Assembly: GCA_964370965.1 (NCBI GenBank)
Contig: CAYJLW010000109.1
Span: 1-11,084, forward strand
Source: CAYJLW01 sp964370965
Lineage (GTDB): Bacteria; Actinomycetota; Acidimicrobiia; UBA2766
Direction: 5' to 3'
DNA length: 11,084 nucleotides
Shown here piece after piece: positions 6,778 to 11,084 of the stretch. The position numbers were made by a program, and so were the translations under genes. The notes beneath the pieces were generated by a model that worked only from the letters and a program-made list of their open reading frames with translations, searched no databases and was not told where the DNA came from. How positions within the stretch are numbered: the stretch's first letter is position 1; each line of letters starts with the position of its first letter.

Positions 6778-6927
6778 CTAGCGGCGCCGGGCCCTGCGCG
6801 CCTGCCATCGGGGCGAGGTCGCCCAGGTGCTCACCCAGACGACGTAGGCGGTGAACCCCATGATCCCGAGCGCGACGAGGCCGAGGGCGATGCCGAAGAT
6901 GACCTGGGCCTGTGTGAGAGCCAGCAA
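6778..6927 (-). CDS. Small single-helix membrane protein ahead of sdhC
   Basis: A 49-codon gene with a TTG start at 6927 and TAG at 6778-6780. GGAGG (6934-6938) sits 6 bases before the TTG, and a TTGGGC / TAGGAT promoter lies just upstream, so expression signals are good. The product has one strongly hydrophobic helix, about residues 8-32 (starting QVIFGIALGLVALGIMGF), and a C-terminal tail ending in QARRARRR. The positive tail predicts a cytoplasmic C-terminus. It is the first gene of the sdhCD series, 27 bp from sdhC. I do not recognise a named family. A single-helix membrane-anchor subunit, SdhF, is known in mycobacterial Sdh2, so an accessory complex II subunit is a reasonable hypothesis; a small regulatory or assembly protein is the alternative. 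Without the helix and the ribosome-binding site it would be easy to overlook. Confidence 0.7.
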   Translation of the reverse strand: MLALTQAQVIFGIALGLVALGIMGFTAYVVWVSTWATSPRWQARRARRR

Positions 6928-6945
6928 CGTTGTCCTCCGGGGGAG

Positions 6946-6974
6946 ATCCTAACGGCGCGCCCCGACGCGCCCAA
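6946..6974 (-). promoter_or_regulatory. Putative promoter of the sdh series
   Basis: On the minus strand TTGGGC (6969-6974) and TAGGAT (6946-6951) are 17 bases apart and fit a SigA-type promoter, with a 3/6 match to the -35 consensus and a TAnnnT -10. Transcription would start near 6939, giving a leader of about a dozen bases with GGAGG before the TTG start at 6927. Confidence 0.45.
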
Positions 6975-6983
6975 AGTGGGGTC

Positions 6984-6989
6984 TACCTT
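6984..6989 (+). promoter_or_regulatory. -10 element of corA, probable leaderless start
   Basis: TACCTT (TAnnnT) ends 6 bases before the corA ATG at 6996, so the transcript would begin at or next to the A of the ATG. No Shine-Dalgarno sequence lies before the ATG. No good -35 is visible. The element is only a few bases from the oppositely directed sdh -35 (6969-6974), so the two promoters probably interfere. Confidence 0.4.
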
Positions 6990-6995
6990 CCCACC

Positions 6996-7979
6996 ATGCC
7001 GATCAGCGCCCGCGTGTACCGGCCCGGCCGGCCGGCCGAGGACGTCCCCGACGTCACAGAGATCGGGGAGCTCCTGGCGGCCGACGGCGGCCTCCTCGTG
7101 TGGCTGGACGTCCTCGACCCCACAGACGCCGAGTTCGAGACGCTGGAGGACGAACTCGGCCTCCACCCGCTCGCCGTCGAGGACTGCAAGCACCGCCATC
7201 AGCGCCCCAAGATCGAGGTCTTCCCCGGCCACCTCTTCATAGTCGTCTACGAGATCGACCCGCCCGTGGAGCGGGAGCTGCCGGCCCGGGACGTCTCCGC
7301 CTTCGTGGGCCACCGCTACCTGGTCACCGTCCGCCACGGCGACCGCCCCGCCCTCACCGCCGCCGCCGCCCGGTGGGAGGCCCGCCCGGACCTCCTGGAG
7401 CACCAGGCGGGGTTCCTCGCCTACGTCCTCCTCGACGAGGTCGTCGACGGCTACTTCCCCCTCATCGACGACTTCGACGAACGCATCGACCGCCTCGAGG
7501 ACGAGGTGTTCGACGAGAAGGTCGATCTCGTGGCCGTGAACCGACGGATCTTCGCCATGAAGCGCACGCTGGCCGCCTTCCGCCAGAAGGTCGTGCCCCT
7601 GCGGGACATCATGGCCACCGTCGTGCGTCGCGATCTCGAGTTCGTCCCGGAGAAGGTCGTGCCCTACTTCCAGGACGTCTACGACCATCTCATCAGGGTC
7701 ACGGACGCCATCGAGGTGGAGCGCGACGCCCTTGCCGGCGCCCTCGACTCGAGCCTGGGCGTGCAGAACAACCGCATGAACGACGTCATGAAGAAGACGT
7801 CGTCCTGGGGCGCCATCCTCCTCGTGGCCACGATCATCACCGGCTACTACGGCATGAACTTCACGGGGCAGGTGCTGCCCTTCACCGACCGTCGCTGGGG
7901 CCTCGTCCTCGTCACCGCCTCCATCGTGATCTCGACGCTCGTCCTCTACTGGTACTTCAAGCGCCGCAACTGGCTGTGA
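6996..7979 (+). CDS. corA: CorA-family magnesium/divalent cation channel
   Basis: This 327-residue protein has the CorA/Mrs2 architecture: a large cytoplasmic alpha/beta N-terminal domain, a long charged helix region (about 155-265, including LIDDFDERIDRLEDEVF) and two C-terminal membrane helices (about 270-286 and 303-321). The diagnostic selectivity motif GMN is at 286-288 in YYGMNFTG, and the C-terminus KRRNWL is basic, as expected for the inner side of the pore ring. It should form a homopentameric Mg2+ (or Co2+/Ni2+) channel in the cytoplasmic membrane. The ATG at 6996 is chosen over an in-frame GTG at 6930, which would add 22 residues lying over the promoter region. No Mg2+ riboswitch fits in the 68 bp upstream. 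It converges on the vapC gene with 34 bp between. Confidence 0.95.
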   Translation: MPISARVYRPGRPAEDVPDVTEIGELLAADGGLLVWLDVLDPTDAEFETLEDELGLHPLAVEDCKHRHQRPKIEVFPGHLFIVVYEIDPPVERELPARDVSAFVGHRYLVTVRHGDRPALTAAAARWEARPDLLEHQAGFLAYVLLDEVVDGYFPLIDDFDERIDRLEDEVFDEKVDLVAVNRRIFAMKRTLAAFRQKVVPLRDIMATVVRRDLEFVPEKVVPYFQDVYDHLIRVTDAIEVERDALAGALDSSLGVQNNRMNDVMKKTSSWGAILLVATIITGYYGMNFTGQVLPFTDRRWGLVLVTASIVISTLVLYWYFKRRNWL

Positions 7980-8010
7980 CGCCGCGCGGGCGGAGGCAGA
8001 CCGGGCGGCG
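7980..8010. terminator. GC-rich inverted repeat between corA and vapC
   Basis: CGCCGC (7980-7985) and GCGGCG (8005-8010) can pair as a 6-bp stem with a 19-base loop in the 34-bp gap between two convergent genes. There is no T-tract. It is a weak bidirectional terminator candidate. Confidence 0.22.
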
Positions 8011-8013
8011 CGC

Positions 8014-8418
8014 TCAGAACGACCCGAGTGAACGGGCGACGTCGCCCGCCACGCCCAGCACGCGCTCGTCGTCGGTGACGAGGGGGACGCCGAACTCGCT
8101 TGCCAGCGCCACGTAGGCGGCGTCGTAGGCGGTGAGCCCTTCGCCCACCCAGGCCGCCACGGCGGACAGGGGCGCAGCGCCCACATCGAAGCCCAGCGCC
8201 GCGTAGGCCGACGCGAGCTCCACGAGCTCCTTCTGTGGCCACCGCCAACGACGGCCGGCTACGTTGAGCACCTCCAGGGCGAGCAGGTCGGGGACCAGGA
8301 CCCGGAGCCGCCCGGCCTCGTACTCCGCCCGGAGGCGCCGGGCCGCGGCACGGTGCCTCTCGGGGGAGGGCACGAACCACTTGAGGACGACGGACGCGTC
8401 GAGGACAGCCTCCGTCAC
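8014..8418 (-). CDS. vapC: PIN-domain ribonuclease toxin (VapC)
   Basis: The 134-residue product has the PIN fold acidic set: D7 in VLDASVVLKWFV, E49 in ALEVLN, D99 in LTAYDAAYVALA and D116/D117 in LVTDDERVL, which would bind Mg2+/Mn2+ for RNA cleavage. It is the toxin of a VapBC-type pair. VapC toxins typically cut tRNA or rRNA; the target here cannot be told. The GTG start at 8418 overlaps the antitoxin stop as GTGA (8415-8418), so toxin translation is coupled to antitoxin translation. All catalytic acids are present, so the enzyme looks intact. It converges on corA. Confidence 0.9.
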   Translation of the reverse strand: MTEAVLDASVVLKWFVPSPERHRAAARRLRAEYEAGRLRVLVPDLLALEVLNVAGRRWRWPQKELVELASAYAALGFDVGAAPLSAVAAWVGEGLTAYDAAYVALASEFGVPLVTDDERVLGVAGDVARSLGSF

Positions 8419-8669
8419 CGCTGGTCCCGGCCGGCGCGCACGGCGACCGTGGCGTCCTCACGGCCGCCCCCCCGCCGCGCCGCAAAGAGCGCGTCCAGCC
8501 GGGCGAGAGCGCCAAGCTCGCCGGCACCCAGGGGGGTGCCGGCGCCTCCACCGAGGGCGTCGTCGAGGAGGCGGGAGACGAAACCGCTGCGGGTGACACC
8601 TCGCCTCCTCGCCTCGGCATCGATCCGGCGCAACAAGTTCTGATCGAGGGAGAGAAGCACCTTCGGCAT
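8415..8669 (-). CDS. vapB: Ribbon-helix-helix antitoxin (VapB-like)
   Basis: An 84-residue protein. Residues 2-38 (starting PKVLLSLDQNLLRRID) look like a ribbon-helix-helix DNA-binding domain: a short beta strand, a first helix to about 22, the turn GVTRS and a second helix SGFVSRLLDDAL. The remaining tail (about 40-84) is Gly/Ala/Arg-rich and probably wraps the toxin. It should neutralise VapC and repress its own promoter as a dimer. The ATG at 8669 is chosen because a TATACT -10 lies only 6 bases upstream and no ribosome-binding site precedes it; upstream in-frame sequence runs through the fur promoter and gene on the other strand and is discarded. Fused operon order (antitoxin then toxin, GTGA overlap) is typical. 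Confidence 0.85.
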   Translation of the reverse strand: MPKVLLSLDQNLLRRIDAEARRRGVTRSGFVSRLLDDALGGGAGTPLGAGELGALARLDALFAARRGGGREDATVAVRAGRDQR

Positions 8670-8675
8670 GCCGTC

Positions 8676-8690
8676 AGTATATCCCGATAT
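8676..8690 (-). promoter_or_regulatory. vapBC -10 with overlapping operator-like inverted repeat
   Basis: TATACT (8676-8681, read on minus), 5 of 6 matching TATAAT, ends 6 bases before the antitoxin ATG at 8669, which predicts a leaderless transcript. Overlapping it, 8679-8690 is a perfect inverted repeat, ATATC-CC-GATAT, which is a natural site for a ribbon-helix-helix dimer to block the -10. No clear -35 is present. Confidence 0.6.
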
Positions 8691-8717
8691 CCCTTCTCGC
8701 CCGAGTGTCGCCTCCCC

Positions 8718-8744
8718 GAGAACAGCTAGAGTCGCGCCGTTCTC
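8718..8744 (+). promoter_or_regulatory. fur-family gene promoter region with inverted repeat
   Basis: TAGAGT (8727-8732) fits a -10, giving a start near 8739. It is bracketed by GAGAAC (8718-8723) and GTTCTC (8739-8744), a perfect 6-bp inverted repeat with a 15-base spacer. Placement over the promoter suggests an operator, perhaps for autoregulation, but it does not resemble the standard AT-rich Fur box. Confidence 0.35.
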
Positions 8745-8769
8745 AATCGGATGGGAGTGGGGGCAAGGC

Positions 8770-9246
8770 ATGGCCGGACCTAGCAGCCGCAGACGCCTCT
8801 CCGAGGGGGAGGTGATGCTGGAGGCCAAACGGCGCCTCGTCGACCACGACCTCCGCCTCACTCCGCTCCGGCGGGCCCTCCTGGCGGTCTTCTCCCGGGC
8901 GAACCGGCCCCTCGGCGTGCAGGAGGCCATGGACCTCGCCCAGACGAAGCTCCCCCTGTCCAGCGTGTACCGCAACCTCACCGTCCTCTGTGACTCCGGC
9001 GTGATGCGGCGCCTCAACTTCGACGAGGGCTTCGTCCGCTACGAGCTCGAGCACAACCTCACGTCGCACCACCACCACCTCATCTGCAGCGAGTGCGGGC
9101 GCGTCCTCGATCTCGACGACGACACCCTGGCCCAGGTGGAACGCGCCATCGCCGACGCCGCGGGACGCATCCGCCGCCGTCACGGCTTCGCCGTGCGCTC
9201 CCACCAGGTCGACCTCACGGGAGTCTGTTCCGACTGCGCGGCCTGA
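8770..9246 (+). CDS. Fur-family metal-dependent transcriptional regulator
   Basis: This 158-residue protein has an N-terminal winged helix (about 20-85), with the recognition-helix block SSVYRNLTVL (64-73), and a C-terminal dimer/metal domain. RYELEH (90-95) and HHHH (100-103) supply metal ligands. Two Cys pairs, C106/C109 (CSECG) and C153/C156 (CSDC), form the expected structural zinc site. It could be Fur (iron), Zur (zinc) or PerR (peroxide); the sequence does not decide. The ATG at 8770 gives the usual length; a GTG-like start at 8668 would make the coding region overlap the vapB start on the other strand. An ATG at 8815 with GGGGGAGG directly upstream is a possible alternative, trimming 15 residues. 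It diverges from vapBC, with 100 bp between starts. Confidence 0.9.
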   Translation: MAGPSSRRRLSEGEVMLEAKRRLVDHDLRLTPLRRALLAVFSRANRPLGVQEAMDLAQTKLPLSSVYRNLTVLCDSGVMRRLNFDEGFVRYELEHNLTSHHHHLICSECGRVLDLDDDTLAQVERAIADAAGRIRRRHGFAVRSHQVDLTGVCSDCAA

Positions 9247-9272
9247 GGCCCCGCCACCCCCGGTCGGGGCCT
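9246..9272. terminator. Bidirectional terminator hairpin
   Basis: AGGCCCCG (9246-9253) and CGGGGCCT (9265-9272) form a perfect 8-bp stem with an 11-base loop. It spans the 24-bp gap between the convergent Fur-family and rfbC genes and includes the last base of the first stop codon and part of the second. No T-run follows on either side. Confidence 0.6.
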
Positions 9273-9825
9273 ACCAGTCGGGGAGAGCGGCCTCGATCTC
9301 CGCCAGCGTGGGCGCCTCGACGTCCCGGGCGGAGACGACAGGGTCCGCCACGGGCCAGGCAACGCCGATGTCGGGGTCGTCCCAACGGATGCCCCCTTCG
9401 CCGTCGCCGCTGTAGTAGACGGGGCCGACCTTGTAGCAGACGTCGGCGACGTCGCTGAGGACGACGAAGCCGTGGGCGAAGCCCCGGGGGACGAACAGGG
9501 CGTACATGTTCTCGTCGTCGAGCGCCACGCCCACCCAGCGCTTGTAGGTGGGCGAGGAGCGGCGCAGGTCGACGGCGACGTCCCAGACCCGCCCCCGGGC
9601 GCAGCGCACGAGCTTCTCCTGGCCGGCGGTCTGGAAGTGCAGGCCGCGGAGGACGCCCCGGGAGGACCGGGAGTGGTTGTCCTGTACGAACTCTGTCGTG
9701 ATTCCCGCCTCGGCGAGGTCCTGGACGCGGTAGGTCTCACAGAAGAAGCCCCTCTCGTCACCGAACGCCTTGGGCTTCACCAAGACGACGTCGGCGATGT
9801 CGAAGCGTTCGAACTCGAAGGGCAT
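9271..9825 (-). CDS. rfbC: dTDP-4-dehydrorhamnose 3,5-epimerase
   Basis: This 184-residue RmlC/RfbC-family cupin converts dTDP-4-keto-6-deoxy-glucose to dTDP-4-keto-L-rhamnose, the third step of dTDP-L-rhamnose synthesis. H63 in RGLHFQ is the catalytic base, in the same position as in the Salmonella enzyme; D168 in SARD is the likely partner acid. K71 in EKLVR, Y131 in VCYK and Y137/Y138 in PVYY fit the active site, and VPRGFAHGF (112-120) is a family hallmark. Length is normal and the gene looks intact. The ATG at 9825 has GGAG about 7 bases upstream. No rfbA, rfbB or rfbD is adjacent within the window, so the other pathway genes must be elsewhere. Rhamnose is expected in cell-wall linkers or surface glycans. 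Confidence 0.94.
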   Translation of the reverse strand: MPFEFERFDIADVVLVKPKAFGDERGFFCETYRVQDLAEAGITTEFVQDNHSRSSRGVLRGLHFQTAGQEKLVRCARGRVWDVAVDLRRSSPTYKRWVGVALDDENMYALFVPRGFAHGFVVLSDVADVCYKVGPVYYSGDGEGGIRWDDPDIGVAWPVADPVVSARDVEAPTLAEIEAALPDW

Positions 9826-9851
9826 CTGGGACTCCGATGAGGGGACACGTC

Positions 9852-9857
9852 AGGATA
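9852..9857 (-). promoter_or_regulatory. Putative -10 of rfbC
   Basis: TATCCT (TAnnnT, read on minus) would start transcription near 9845, leaving a leader of about 20 bases with GGAG before the ATG at 9825. The -35 region is poor (TGGTCG at an 18-base spacing). This is a weak call. Confidence 0.3.
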
Positions 9858-9924
9858 CGGCGTCACCGAAGAGCTCGACCATCCAGGCAACGCCCAAGTC
9901 CGCGAGCCCGCCCCCGCCGTAGCC

Positions 9925-9976
9925 CCCCGGACGCGCCGGGGCCCCGGCCTGCCCGAAGGCGCGACCGGGGCCCCGG
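9925..9976 (-). terminator. Twin-palindrome terminator after groEL
   Basis: The 12-bp perfect palindrome CCGGGGCCCCGG occurs twice, at 9936-9947 and 9965-9976, starting 22 bases past the groEL stop. The copies can fold separately or pair with each other as a 12-bp stem with a 17-base loop. CCCCGG (9925-9930) can also pair with CCGGGG (9936-9941), giving an alternative stem. Very stable hairpins here are best explained as the groEL terminator; there is no strong U-tract. Confidence 0.6.
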
Positions 9977-9998
9977 AGGGTCCGTCAGGGGGACGGGA

Positions 9999-11084
<1,086 letters not shown>

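Noticed and set aside
6900..6996. A magnesium riboswitch ahead of corA
   Set aside because: The 68-bp gap is too short for a known Mg2+ riboswitch and the transcript is probably leaderless.
8670..9017. A long antitoxin reading frame starting at 9017
   Set aside because: It runs antisense through the Fur-family gene and across the promoter region; the RHH domain begins at the ATG at 8669.

Overview
The window is very GC-rich DNA with third codon positions saturated in G/C, many GTG starts and one TTG start, two probable leaderless promoters, a DrrAB-type ABC exporter, a GGM-tailed GroEL and a VapBC pair. This points to an actinobacterium, perhaps a deep-branching lineage such as Acidimicrobiia. 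The class-level guess is inference; no marker gene here settles it.

Layout. Positions 1-52 are mostly runs of C, including a 22-base run, and look like a contig edge or hard-to-sequence tract. A serine hydrolase of the beta-lactamase/esterase fold (150-1337, +) converges on a DUF2961 (GH172-type) protein (1360-2586, -). A co-directional minus-strand series then runs, in transcription order, from 6927 down to 2663: a previously unlisted 49-codon single-helix membrane protein, sdhC, sdhD, an ABC ATPase, an ABC-2 permease, an inositol-monophosphatase-family enzyme and a CoA-pyrophosphatase-type NUDIX hydrolase. A hairpin lies just after the NUDIX gene, and DUF2961 follows 76 bp later. The series is tightly packed: ATPase/permease and permease/phosphatase junctions are both 4-base GTGA stop/start overlaps, and sdhD and the ATPase are 5 bp apart. 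SdhA and SdhB, the catalytic subunits, are not present.

A 68-bp divergent region separates the sdh series from corA (6996-7979, +), whose -10 element sits so close to its ATG that the mRNA is probably leaderless. CorA converges on a VapBC-type toxin-antitoxin pair (8669 to 8014, -), also with a probable leaderless promoter that carries an inverted repeat over the -10. Divergent from it is a Fur-family metalloregulator (8770-9246, +), which converges on a dTDP-4-dehydrorhamnose 3,5-epimerase (9825-9271, -) with an 8-bp stem hairpin covering both stop codons. Upstream of rfbC is the 3' two thirds of groEL (11084 to 9999, -, 5' end outside the window), followed by two copies of a 12-bp perfect palindrome that can also pair with each other as a terminator.

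Functionally this is mostly a housekeeping chromosomal region. I see no phage, transposon, CRISPR array, tRNA or rRNA. The points most worth following up are the hidden small membrane gene ahead of sdhC, the sdhCD pair without sdhAB, and the compact operator/promoter of the toxin-antitoxin pair. No stretch longer than about 175 bp lacks a gene.
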